DNA from: Anaerolineaceae bacterium
GTDB lineage: Bacteria; Chloroflexota; Anaerolineae; Anaerolineales; Anaerolineaceae
DNA: 64,000 nucleotides
NCBI GenBank assembly: GCA_029975475.1
Contig: JARKPB010000008.1
Span: 1,116,001 to 1,180,000 of the forward strand
Reading direction: 5' to 3'
In this document: positions 47,799-56,315 of the stretch, piece by piece
Numbering within the stretch: position 1 is the first letter of the stretch
How the letters are laid out: each line of letters begins with the position of its first letter
Translations under genes and position numbers: made by a program
Notes under the pieces: model-generated
Database searches by the model: none
What the model was told of the DNA's origin: nothing
Seen by the model: only the letters and a program-made list of their open reading frames with translations

Positions 47799-50405
47799 AT
47801 GAAGGTAAAAGATTTCGTTCAGGAAAGAAATCCCCGCGACCAGGTTCAAAATCGCTTACTGGTTTTTGCCGCGGTATTTCTGGCACTGTATGCCCTGATT
47901 CTGACTCTTGCGCCGGCTGTCAGACTTCGCTCATGGGATGCCGATTTGCGCTGGACGCACTGGATCGGTTTTGCTGCCTGGCTTGGCGGCACCTGGCTGG
48001 CCAATCTGCGCCTTCAGCGCCGTTTGACAGATCGCGATCCGCTGTTATTCCCCACCGCCGCTTTCTTAACCGGCTGGGGTCTGCTGACCATCTGGCGGTT
48101 AGATTCTGGGTTTGGGCTGCGCCAGACGATCTGGCTGCTGGTGTCGCTCGCATTCTTCCTGTGGTTGATCGAAAAGCCAGGCCTGTCCAACCTGCTTCAA
48201 CGATACAAGTATGTGCTGCTGTTCAGCGGGCTGGCTATCACCGCGATGACCCTCGTATTCGGTACCTACCCCGGGGGAACCGGACCAAGATTATGGCTGG
48301 GCTGCTGCGGAGTTTATTTTCAGCCCTCCGAATTATTAAAACTGCTTTTCGTCCTCTTCCTGGCCGCTTACCTTGCCAGCAGTCAACCGATTAAGACCGG
48401 ATTGATCCCGCTGATCGCACCAACCCTGGTTCTACTGATCAGCGCGATCGTGCTGCTGCTCATCCAGAGGGACCTGGGAACCGCGATCCTGTTCACGGCT
48501 ATTTACACCGTGGTGATCTATCTGGCAACGGAAAAGAAAAGAATCCTGGGAATCAGCGCGTTGATCCTTCTGACAGCCGGCCTGACCGGGTACCTGACCC
48601 TGGGGATTATTCAAACCCGCGTGAATGCCTGGATCAATCCCTGGAAAGATGCGACCGCAGGCGGGTATCAGGTGATTCAATCCCTGATCGCGATTGGGGC
48701 TGGCGGAACCTTTGGGCGCGGTCCGGGGCTGGGAAGCCCCTCCCTGGTTCCGGTGGCTCATTCCGACTTTATCTTCGCGGCAATTGCGGAAGAGACCGGG
48801 CTGGTCGGTTCACTGGGTTTGCTGGGATTAATCGGCCTGCTGCTGATGCGCGGGTTGAGAACGGCTTCACGGGCAAGTTCGAGTTATCAGCGCTTTCTGG
48901 CTGCCGGGATCACTGCCTATCTGGGCTGCCAGTCAATTCTGATCATCGGCGGAAACTTAAGGGCGCTGCCCTTAACCGGGGTCACCCTGCCTTTTCTATC
49001 CTACGGCGGTTCATCTCTGCTGATCGCGTATGTTGCCCTGGCATTCTTACTAAATGCATCCAACCAGATCGATGAACAGGCGGAAGCGAAAAAACCAACC
49101 ACTGCCTATCTGATCATCGCCGGGTTATTGTTAGCCAGCCTGGCTGTCCTTGGATTTCTAGCCGGTTACTGGGGATATTACCGCTCACGCGATTTACAGA
49201 CCCGCAATGACAATGCGCGCAGGGTGATCAACGACCGTTATGTGCGCCGCGGGGCGATCCTGGACCGCAGCGGACGAATCATCACCGCCTCGACCGGCGA
49301 GCCCGGTAATTACACGCGCACCCTGGTATATCCTCCCCTCAGCCCGGTTGTCGGATACAGTAATATTTATTACGGGCAGGCCGGTCTGGAAGAATCTTAC
49401 GACGGGTATCTGCGCGGGGAGGCAGGAACCTCAGCTTCGGAATTGTGGTCAAACCACCTGATCTACAGCCAGACTCCGCCCGGTCTGGACATCCGCCTCT
49501 CCATAGATTTAACCCTACAGGAAGCGGCGGACCGATTATTGTTTGGGCGAATTGGAGCGATCATCCTGCTGGACGCCAGCAGCGGCGACATCCTCGCCGT
49601 GGCGACTTCACCAACATTTGATGCCAACCATCTGGCTGAAAACTGGCAGACCTGGGCTTCAGATCCCAGCGGACCATTCCTTAACCGCGCCGTTCAGGGC
49701 AAATATTTGCCCGGCGCAAGCATGGGGGTTTTTCTGCTCCCGGCGGCAGAAGATGCCGGGATCGATTTATCCAAAGGACCGCAATCACTGGATCAGCACA
49801 GCCTGGCTGGATCAGCGCACTGCGCGTTTCTTCCCGGAGATTTCAAATCCTGGACGCAAACCATCGCCAACGGCTGCCCGGCTCCAGGGTACGAATTGTT
49901 GAATGCTCTGGAAGGCGGTTTGAATTTATTTTCGGCGCGTTTGAACTGGAACCGCGACCCTGACCTGCCCATTTCACGCGCGCCCTCGCCAAGCACAACG
50001 AGCGCGTTTTCCACCCTGCTTGGTCCGGTGATTTCCCCGCTGCAGATGGCACTGCCGGCGGCGGCGATTTCAACAAATGGTGAAATGCCGGCTCCCCGCC
50101 TTGTAACCGCTATTCACACCCCTCAAAGCGGCTGGGTCGCCCTACAGCCCGGCGAAAAGAAACGCATCTTTTCAGAAAACGCGGCAGGCAAAACCGCGCG
50201 CGCCCTTGCCGCCAGCCGGAAGCCTTACTGGGAAGCCGTAAGTGAAATTCGGCTGTCCCAGGATAAATACGCCTGGTATATCAGCGGAACGCTGCCGCAG
50301 TGGCCCGGCACACCCCTCGCGCTGGCCGTGGTTGTAGAAAACGCGGATGCGGTCATCGCGCGGTTCATCGGTCAGCAGATGATGGACCGGGCGCTTAATC
50401 CGTGA
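47799..50405 (+). CDS. RodA/FtsW glycosyltransferase fused to a degenerate penicillin-binding protein
   Basis: The 868-residue fusion has an N-terminal SEDS domain (~20-425) with ten or so helices. It carries IQRDLGTAILF, the catalytic aspartate D284 in WKDATAGGYQ, AHSDFIFAAIAEETG and FLSYGGSSLL. After a membrane helix (~446-468) comes a class B PBP part with RRGAILDRSGRII, IDLTLQ and the block around YLPGASMGV. The active serine S641 is present, but the lysine of SxxK is replaced by V644. The KTG motif near the C-terminus reads ISGT. The polymerase half therefore looks active and the transpeptidase half inactive. It overlaps nothing and lies 5 nt after mtnP. Confidence 0.88.
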   Translation: MKVKDFVQERNPRDQVQNRLLVFAAVFLALYALILTLAPAVRLRSWDADLRWTHWIGFAAWLGGTWLANLRLQRRLTDRDPLLFPTAAFLTGWGLLTIWRLDSGFGLRQTIWLLVSLAFFLWLIEKPGLSNLLQRYKYVLLFSGLAITAMTLVFGTYPGGTGPRLWLGCCGVYFQPSELLKLLFVLFLAAYLASSQPIKTGLIPLIAPTLVLLISAIVLLLIQRDLGTAILFTAIYTVVIYLATEKKRILGISALILLTAGLTGYLTLGIIQTRVNAWINPWKDATAGGYQVIQSLIAIGAGGTFGRGPGLGSPSLVPVAHSDFIFAAIAEETGLVGSLGLLGLIGLLLMRGLRTASRASSSYQRFLAAGITAYLGCQSILIIGGNLRALPLTGVTLPFLSYGGSSLLIAYVALAFLLNASNQIDEQAEAKKPTTAYLIIAGLLLASLAVLGFLAGYWGYYRSRDLQTRNDNARRVINDRYVRRGAILDRSGRIITASTGEPGNYTRTLVYPPLSPVVGYSNIYYGQAGLEESYDGYLRGEAGTSASELWSNHLIYSQTPPGLDIRLSIDLTLQEAADRLLFGRIGAIILLDASSGDILAVATSPTFDANHLAENWQTWASDPSGPFLNRAVQGKYLPGASMGVFLLPAAEDAGIDLSKGPQSLDQHSLAGSAHCAFLPGDFKSWTQTIANGCPAPGYELLNALEGGLNLFSARLNWNRDPDLPISRAPSPSTTSAFSTLLGPVISPLQMALPAAAISTNGEMPAPRLVTAIHTPQSGWVALQPGEKKRIFSENAAGKTARALAASRKPYWEAVSEIRLSQDKYAWYISGTLPQWPGTPLALAVVVENADAVIARFIGQQMMDRALNP

Positions 50406-50411
50406 ATCGGA

Positions 50412-51629
50412 TCAGGATGTTTTAACGCGCACGAAGCGGCGTTTTCCCACCTGAAGCACCCCGGGACCGGGAAAAGGCTGGCGGGCGTCTTCCAGAATCG
50501 CGCCATCCAGGCGAACCCCTTTCTGTTCCACCAGTCGGCGCGCTTCACTGTTGCTGGCTGCCAGGCCAGAATCAAGCAGCACCTCTTGAACGCTCATCCC
50601 TGCTTTGAGGGTATATTCTGGCATATGATCGGGGAGATCGTGCTTCTGGAATAAGCGAATAAAATCTTCCTGCGCTTTGCTGGCCGCTTCCTCGCCGTAG
50701 AATGACGCGGTAATTTCCCAAGCCAGGCGCATTTTTGCATCCCGCGGATGGAGGGCGCCGGAGGCGATTTCCTTCTCCATGCGTTCAATTTCCGCCGGCA
50801 TCCAGCGGGTGACCAAACGTGAATACCCCGGCATGGCCTGATCCGGTATGCTCATCACCTTGCCGTACATATCCGCCGCATCGGTGTTGATCGGGATATG
50901 GTTTCCAAGGGACTTGCTCATCTTTACCACGCCGTCCGTCCCGGGCAGAATGCCGAGGATAATGGCGATATTTGGTTTTTCACCGAAATACGACATAATT
51001 TTTCGCGAGGCGGTAACAATATTAAACAACTGATCTGTTCCGCCAACCTGGACATCCGTTTTCAATGCGTAGGCGTCGTACCCCTGCATCAAAGCGTAAA
51101 AGAATTCGTGCAGAAAAATGGGGTCCGCATTGTCCCAGCGCTTGCGAAACGATTCGCGGGTTAAAAACTGCTGGATGGTGAAATTGGACGCCAGCCGGAT
51201 CAGATCAGCAAAATTCAACCCGGCCAGCCACTCCGCGTTGTAGCGAATTTTCGTCTTTTCACGGTCGAGGATGTGATAGGCCTGTTCTGCGTAGGTGCGG
51301 GCGTTTTCCTCGACTTCAGCGGGCGAAAGCTGGGGGCGCAGCACATCTTTATCGGATGGATCGCCAATCAGTGAGGTATACGTGCCGATGACAAAAGTAA
51401 CTTCATGACCCAGGTCCTGAAACTGGCGCAGTTTACGCATCGTTACCGTATGGCCAAGATGCAGATCCGCTTTTCGGGGGTCATAACCGCAATAGACCCG
51501 CAGCGGGCGGCCTTCTTTTTCAGCCTGAATTAACCGATCTTTTAATTCGGCGGCCATGGTCTGTTTAAGATGCTCGTCGCCGTACTCGGTGCCTTGCATA
51601 AAGAGAGCGACCTGGTCATCAATATTCAT
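50412..51629 (-). CDS. tyrS: tyrosyl-tRNA synthetase
   Basis: The 405-residue enzyme attaches tyrosine to tRNA-Tyr. Class I signatures are HLGH in KADLHLGHTV and KMSKS in VVKMSKSLGN. The C-terminal S4 RNA-binding domain shows SVQEVLLDSGLAASNSEARRLV. Length is normal for the TyrZ-like subgroup with an S4 domain. It is convergent with the RodA-PBP gene, with only 6 nt between stops. Confidence 0.95.
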   Translation of the reverse strand: MNIDDQVALFMQGTEYGDEHLKQTMAAELKDRLIQAEKEGRPLRVYCGYDPRKADLHLGHTVTMRKLRQFQDLGHEVTFVIGTYTSLIGDPSDKDVLRPQLSPAEVEENARTYAEQAYHILDREKTKIRYNAEWLAGLNFADLIRLASNFTIQQFLTRESFRKRWDNADPIFLHEFFYALMQGYDAYALKTDVQVGGTDQLFNIVTASRKIMSYFGEKPNIAIILGILPGTDGVVKMSKSLGNHIPINTDAADMYGKVMSIPDQAMPGYSRLVTRWMPAEIERMEKEIASGALHPRDAKMRLAWEITASFYGEEAASKAQEDFIRLFQKHDLPDHMPEYTLKAGMSVQEVLLDSGLAASNSEARRLVEQKGVRLDGAILEDARQPFPGPGVLQVGKRRFVRVKTS

Positions 51630-51675
51630 CGAAACCCTCCAGCGTTGCCGGTTCTTCCGGCCGAAATATGCCCCG

Positions 51676-51684
51676 ATTATACCA
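51676..51684 (-). promoter_or_regulatory. extended -10 promoter of tyrS
   Basis: On the minus strand the sequence TGGTATAAT gives a perfect TATAAT with the upstream TG of an extended -10. No -35 of good quality is seen. The start would be ~40 nt before the tyrS ATG. No T-box sequence is recognised in the short leader. Confidence 0.55.
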
Positions 51685-51686
51685 GC

Positions 51687-52595
51687 CTATCCTGCCTGGA
51701 GCAGATCGCGTAACGCTTCGGATAAATATGGAAATGAAAATTGATAACCAGCTTCCAATAAACGGGCTGGGATGACATGTTGACCCTCAAGCACTAGACT
51801 GCTCATCTCACCGAGCAGCAATTTTAAGCCTGCGGCCGGAACGGGGAGCCAGTGGGGGCGGCGGATTACGGCGGCGAGAAGACGGCCGAACTCATCCTGA
51901 GTAACAGGATGAGGCGCAGTCAGATTGAACGCACCCTGATGCGAATCGCCCGCCAGCAGAAACAACATCGCCTGGACCTGATCGGCTGGATGGATCCAGG
52001 AATACCATTGTTTGCCTCTGCCAAGCGGTCCGCCAAGGAAAAACCGGTACGGCAGCAACATACGGCCGAGCGCGCCTTCCTTCCGGTCTAACACCAGCCC
52101 GGTTCGAAGAATGACCAGGCGCATCCCTCGGTTGACGACCGCCGCCGTTTCCGCTTCCCATTTCTGGCAAATTTCAGCCAGAAAACCCGCCCCAGGCGGG
52201 CTGTTTTCGTCAAGGTTGGTGCGGGATGAGCTGCCGTAATACCCAATCGCGGACGCCTGGAGGTAAACGCGCGGCGGCTGCCTGACCTCATAGACCGCCT
52301 GAACCAAAGCGCGCGTACTGTCTACCCGGCTGCTCAAAAGGGCGGTTTTTCGATCCGCGGTCCACCTGCCGCGGCCCAGATTTTCGCCCGATAGGTTGAC
52401 CAACGCGTCCGCGCCATTCAGTTCAGAGCACCATTCACCCGGCATCCGGCCGTCCCAGATCACCCTTTTGATTCCGTCAGAAATCTGTGCACCTGCTGAA
52501 CGCGTCAGGAGAACAACTTCATCCCCCCGGGCGCGCAGCGCAGCCGACAACCGGCTGCCAATCATTCCGCTTCCACCCGCCAGGATAATTTTCAT
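51687..52595 (-). CDS. TIGR01777-family SDR/epimerase-like protein (YfcH type)
   Basis: The 302-residue protein has the NAD(P)-binding GGSGMIGSRL at its start, then LVNLSGENLGRGRW and SAIGYYGS, where SDR proteins have their catalytic Tyr region. A C-terminal DUF1731-type tail (LKLLLGEMSSLVLEGQHV) is present. Family members are annotated as nucleoside-diphosphate-sugar epimerases, but their substrate is unknown. ATG 52595 is chosen because AGGAGGTGCT precedes it; the longer frame upstream has no support. Confidence 0.9.
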   Translation of the reverse strand: MKIILAGGSGMIGSRLSAALRARGDEVVLLTRSAGAQISDGIKRVIWDGRMPGEWCSELNGADALVNLSGENLGRGRWTADRKTALLSSRVDSTRALVQAVYEVRQPPRVYLQASAIGYYGSSSRTNLDENSPPGAGFLAEICQKWEAETAAVVNRGMRLVILRTGLVLDRKEGALGRMLLPYRFFLGGPLGRGKQWYSWIHPADQVQAMLFLLAGDSHQGAFNLTAPHPVTQDEFGRLLAAVIRRPHWLPVPAAGLKLLLGEMSSLVLEGQHVIPARLLEAGYQFSFPYLSEALRDLLQAG

Positions 52596-52655
52596 AGCAC
52601 CTCCTGATTGGATTATACAGAGTCCAGATTGAAAAGACACCCGGTTGTCGAATCT

Positions 52656-52683
52656 AAAAGCGGGCGGGGTTCTCGCCCGCCCG
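52656..52683 (-). terminator. terminator after the acyltransferase gene
   Basis: Read on the minus strand, an 8-bp GC stem (CGGGCGGG/CCCGCCCG) is followed by CTTTTAG. It lies 21 nt after the acyltransferase stop and before the SDR gene, so the SDR gene has its own start. Confidence 0.65.
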
Positions 52684-52704
52684 TTCAAGTTGATCGGTTG
52701 ATGA

Positions 52705-53439
52705 TTATTTCGGATCCCAGGGGAATTTAGCCGCTTCCCGCGCCGCTTCCTGGACTTCGGGCATTTGAGAATAAATGCCCCTGCGCGAGTCCGGCAATAA
52801 AGCCGCGATTTTGCGCATGATCTCGTGGCCAATTTCATCCAGCGCCTGGCGGTCGCGCAAACCGCGCTCGGAGTGAAAAAACGGACCAAACGGCTCGCCT
52901 ACCCGAACTTTCACAACCGTGCGCTTGCCCTTTTCAGCGGGCTTAAAGATGTACTGCGTGTTTTCCAGGCCAATGGGTAAGATCCGCGCCCGGGTTGAGG
53001 AAGCCAGCAGACCCACACCGGGGCGAGCCGGACGGAGCTGTTCAGCCCAGGAACCGCCTTCAGGGAAGACGCCCAGGATGCCGTTCTCGCCCAAGATACG
53101 CTGCGCCATGTAAATCGCGTCCCGGCTCACTTCGCCGCGCCATACCTGAAAGGTACCCCAGATGCGCGGAAAGAAGGTTAACCACTGGGGAGCATGCGGC
53201 ATTTGCGCACCGCCGATAAACTCCAAAGGCCAGGGCAGAGCGTGGATCACGACCACAGGATCCATGAAATTAAAGTGGTTCGCGACCACAATCAGCGGAC
53301 CGGACTGGTTCAGGTTTTCTTTGCCTTCAACCTCCACGTCCGCGAACACCTTCATCGCCGTGCGAATGCCAAAACGCAGGATGGCGCGAATCGACCGCCG
53401 CCGCGGGTATAACTTTTTCTGAGTTAACGCTTCAGCCAT
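52705..53439 (-). CDS. 1-acyl-sn-glycerol-3-phosphate acyltransferase (PlsC family)
   Basis: The 244-residue membrane-associated protein carries the acyltransferase motif I NHFNFMD (HxxxxD) and motif III FPEGGSW. It should add the second acyl chain in phospholipid synthesis or a related transfer. Its ATG overlaps the TGA of the MFS gene upstream by one nt, so they are coupled. The C-terminus is short and ordinary. Confidence 0.9.
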   Translation of the reverse strand: MAEALTQKKLYPRRRSIRAILRFGIRTAMKVFADVEVEGKENLNQSGPLIVVANHFNFMDPVVVIHALPWPLEFIGGAQMPHAPQWLTFFPRIWGTFQVWRGEVSRDAIYMAQRILGENGILGVFPEGGSWAEQLRPARPGVGLLASSTRARILPIGLENTQYIFKPAEKGKRTVVKVRVGEPFGPFFHSERGLRDRQALDEIGHEIMRKIAALLPDSRRGIYSQMPEVQEAAREAAKFPWDPK

Positions 53440-54794
53440 CAGATTTCATCTACCGGTTGAGATTTGACCTTGACTTTCTTCTCATTGCTGATAAAGGAGA
53501 GCGCGATCAACCCCAGGACCAGGAAAGCGATGATCACAATCGTGGCTGCCCGGGTGCCAGCCTGTTCGGCAGGGATTAATTCCATACCAGAGGCATTGAA
53601 AGCCCGGGTGGCTGCCAGGGTAACAAAACCGAAAATCGTTGGGCCGATAAAGGAAGCCACCAGCCCGGTGGTGGAGAACAGGCTGAAGTATTCAGCAGAA
53701 GTGTCCTCGCTGGTATATTCGCCAACCATCGTGCGGCTCACGGACTGAACGCCGGTCAGACTGAAACCCGCAAAAGCGCCAACGACGTAGAACCAGAACA
53801 CGGACGGGATCACGAACAAAGCGCTCACCGTCAGGGTCATCATCACCAGCGAAATCATCAGGGCAACTTTACCGCCTAAACGATCGGTTACCCGTCCGAA
53901 TAAAAAGGCACCGATCACGCTGGTTACCTGGACGATCATCATGAAAATGATCAACTGGGTCTGGGTCAGCCCAAACAGCACCGCTCCGATAATGGCGGCA
54001 AAGTCCAGCGTGATGATAATCCCGTGATTAAAAACCAGGAACGAGCCGAGGAATTTCATAAATTCGCGGTTTTTCCAGGCCACTCTGACCGTGCGCGCCA
54101 ATCGGCGGAACGAAAAAGTGATGTAATTTTCGCCTTTTGGCAGACTTCTGGGAATGGCGCGTTCTTTCACATTCAAGAACACCGGCAGCGTAGCCAGGGC
54201 AAAGAAAACCGCGGTGATGAGGAAGGAAAGACGGATGACGAAGGAACCGCCCACGAACATGATCAAAGCCAGGACAATCACCAGACAGACGATCCCCCCG
54301 AATGAGCCGATCGCCCACCCGTTCCCGGAGATGCGTCCGATCTCGTCCTCACCGGCGATTTCTGGCAATAGAGCGTTGTAAAACACCTGCGCGTTGCGAT
54401 AACCAATCTCAGCCAGAATAAAAAACACCATGCCGGTCAGAACATCCCCCTTCTGAACGAAAAAGAGCAGCGCGGTAAACACCACTGCCATGCTTGTGAA
54501 AAAGAACAGTACCTTCTTTTTGGTTGCGGAATAATCCGCCAGCGCACCGAGCACCGGGGAGGTAACCGCCACGACCAGCATGGCGATTCCAACCGATAAC
54601 CCCCACAGGCGCGAACCTTCAGCGCCGCCCACCACCGTTTGCTTGAAATAGGCTGAATAAACAGCCAGCAAGACCACAGCGGCGTAAGCGCTGTTGCCAA
54701 AATCATACATGTACCAGGACCATCGTTCTCGTTTTGTCGCCCGCTTCTTTTGGGCCGGCACAGGGATCACACTTGGCTGCGAAACCATTTCCAT
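53439..54794 (-). CDS. MFS transporter, UMF1/Atg22-like
   Basis: The 451-residue protein has twelve helices and the family opening WSWYMYDFGNSAYAAVVL. UMF1 relatives export amino acids or similar small molecules; the substrate here is unknown. A GGAGA site lies 12 nt before the ATG. It shares a transcript with the acyltransferase gene. Confidence 0.87.
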   Translation of the reverse strand: MEMVSQPSVIPVPAQKKRATKRERWSWYMYDFGNSAYAAVVLLAVYSAYFKQTVVGGAEGSRLWGLSVGIAMLVVAVTSPVLGALADYSATKKKVLFFFTSMAVVFTALLFFVQKGDVLTGMVFFILAEIGYRNAQVFYNALLPEIAGEDEIGRISGNGWAIGSFGGIVCLVIVLALIMFVGGSFVIRLSFLITAVFFALATLPVFLNVKERAIPRSLPKGENYITFSFRRLARTVRVAWKNREFMKFLGSFLVFNHGIIITLDFAAIIGAVLFGLTQTQLIIFMMIVQVTSVIGAFLFGRVTDRLGGKVALMISLVMMTLTVSALFVIPSVFWFYVVGAFAGFSLTGVQSVSRTMVGEYTSEDTSAEYFSLFSTTGLVASFIGPTIFGFVTLAATRAFNASGMELIPAEQAGTRAATIVIIAFLVLGLIALSFISNEKKVKVKSQPVDEI

Positions 54795-54990
54795 TTTTTA
54801 ATAATTCTCCTGCAAGAAATATTATTGTTTCATTAATCCTTAACCCCACCGTGATATCCCTGGATACTTGCTGATCGGCGGGATTTTAATCCAAAACTAA
54901 TCATACTTCCGCGCAAACTGGGCTGCAAGCAAGTCATGACTGGAGTAATACCCGGTGAAAGCTCTGCGCGGAAAGGTTGGATAGAGCCAG

Positions 54991-55018
54991 CAGACAGGAT
55001 ACCTGGGAGTGCTATAAT
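54991..55018 (+). promoter_or_regulatory. promoter of the HNH nuclease gene, leaderless
   Basis: CAGACA (54991-54996) and a perfect TATAAT (55013-55018) are 16 nt apart. The -10 ends 7 nt before the ATG at 55026, so the mRNA would start at or next to the start codon. The rest of the gap between this gene and the MFS gene (54795-54990) holds no feature I can support. Confidence 0.55.
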
Positions 55019-55025
55019 CACAGAT

Positions 55026-55529
55026 ATGGAACGGGCAGTACTGGTATTAAATGCGAATTACGAACCCATTCATGTTACCAATCTGCAGCGCGCGGTATGC
55101 CTGATGTTGATGGAGAAGGCGACCCTGGTGGTCAACGGCAGCGGAGATCTTCATTCAGTCCGCCAGTCTTTCCCGATTCCCTCCGTCATCCGTCTGAACA
55201 CAATGGTCAACCGGCCGCGGCCAAAAGTCTGCCTTTCACGCCGGGAAGTATTTCGGCGCGACCACTATACCTGCCAGTACTGCGGAAAGCAAACTCAAAA
55301 CCTGACGATTGACCATGTCATTCCCCGCCGATTGAACGGCCCGCATTCCTGGGAAAACGTGGTTACAGCCTGTTCGATTTGCAACCACCGCAAAGGGGGA
55401 AGAAGTCTTGAAGAGGCAGGGATGAAACTGCTCAGGCGGCCGGTTGAGCCGCCTTCCAACGCTGCTTACCGACTTGGCGGATATATTTCGATTTACAAGG
55501 CCTGGGAACCGTTTATTTCGGGCTGGTAA
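55026..55529 (+). CDS. HNH endonuclease
   Basis: The 167-residue protein begins VLVLNANYEPIHV, a common opening of small HNH proteins. It contains the zinc CxxC pairs CQYCG and CSICNHRK around the HNH core LTIDHVIPR and NVVTACSICNHRKGG. These proteins are frequent housekeeping-like genes of unclear role in Chloroflexi, cyanobacteria and others. The start at 55026 is chosen from the -10 position and the family's N-terminus. Its 3' end overlaps the opposite gene by 17 nt. Confidence 0.85.
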   Translation: MERAVLVLNANYEPIHVTNLQRAVCLMLMEKATLVVNGSGDLHSVRQSFPIPSVIRLNTMVNRPRPKVCLSRREVFRRDHYTCQYCGKQTQNLTIDHVIPRRLNGPHSWENVVTACSICNHRKGGRSLEEAGMKLLRRPVEPPSNAAYRLGGYISIYKAWEPFISGW

Positions 55530-56286
55530 AACCATCCAGCGGTAAAACCATCCAGTCTCGGGCGACATCTACCTGACCCTGAAAGGCTGTTTTCGCCTGA
55601 TGGATCAGCGCTTCAGCCGGTTGCCCGGGGCCATAATGGATCATCACAAGTTTCCCGACTTCTGCCTGCCGGGCGATCTCACCGGCCTGATAAGGGGAGG
55701 AATGACCCTTCCCCTCCCCGGCCGCTTCATGGATCAGGAGGTCGGCGCCAGCCGCCAGGTCAACCACCGCCTGGCAAGGTTCTGTGTCGCATGAGTAAGC
55801 GGCTGCAGCCCCGTCTTCTTCCAGTTGAATGCGCAGCCCGATCGTGGGAATGAGATGGCGCACCGGCGAAGATACAATGCTGACTTCGGGAGTTCGCAGG
55901 ATGGTTTGGAGCGGAATTTCTGGCACGCCGTGAAAACGCACATCAAAAAATCCCGGCCACTGGTGCCAGTCGAATAAATCCATCATCGCGGAAGCCTTCG
56001 CCACCGTGATTTCCAGACCGTGAACCGTGAGCGGTTTCTTCCTTCCTTTCAACCACATTCCCATCAGAAGAGTTGGCAGCCCGGAAGCGTGATCCGGATG
56101 GAAATGAGTGAGGATGATGTCATCAATCCAGTCAAGCGGAATACCCGCTTTTTCCAGCCGCACCAGGGGAGTGCCAGAACAGTCAATTAATACAGCGGAT
56201 TGCTTCAAGACCAGCGCCAGATGGGTGTTTTCTTGATCCGGATTTGGTACCGCGTAAGCCGATCCGAGAATGGTGAGGTGTGCCAT
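55513..56286 (-). CDS. metallo-beta-lactamase-fold hydrolase, ribonuclease Z-like
   Basis: The 257-residue protein has LTHFHPDHASGLPTLL (HxHxDH), DTEPCQAVVDLAAGADLLIHEAAGEG, and an HYGP end that supplies the last metal histidine. The pattern is like ElaC/RNase Z and related hydrolases, but the RNase Z exosite arm is missing. The substrate may be RNA, cyclic nucleotide or another ester. It precedes no operon partner except the ABC transporter genes upstream. Confidence 0.83.
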   Translation of the reverse strand: MAHLTILGSAYAVPNPDQENTHLALVLKQSAVLIDCSGTPLVRLEKAGIPLDWIDDIILTHFHPDHASGLPTLLMGMWLKGRKKPLTVHGLEITVAKASAMMDLFDWHQWPGFFDVRFHGVPEIPLQTILRTPEVSIVSSPVRHLIPTIGLRIQLEEDGAAAAYSCDTEPCQAVVDLAAGADLLIHEAAGEGKGHSSPYQAGEIARQAEVGKLVMIHYGPGQPAEALIHQAKTAFQGQVDVARDWMVLPLDGFTSPK

Positions 56287-56315
56287 GCGCTTGTTTCTCC
56301 CAAACCCCGGCAGAA

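Noticed and set aside
52596-52889. 98-codon N-terminal extension of the SDR-type protein
   Set aside because: It covers the terminator and part of the acyltransferase gene; AGGAGG and the Rossmann start are at 52595.
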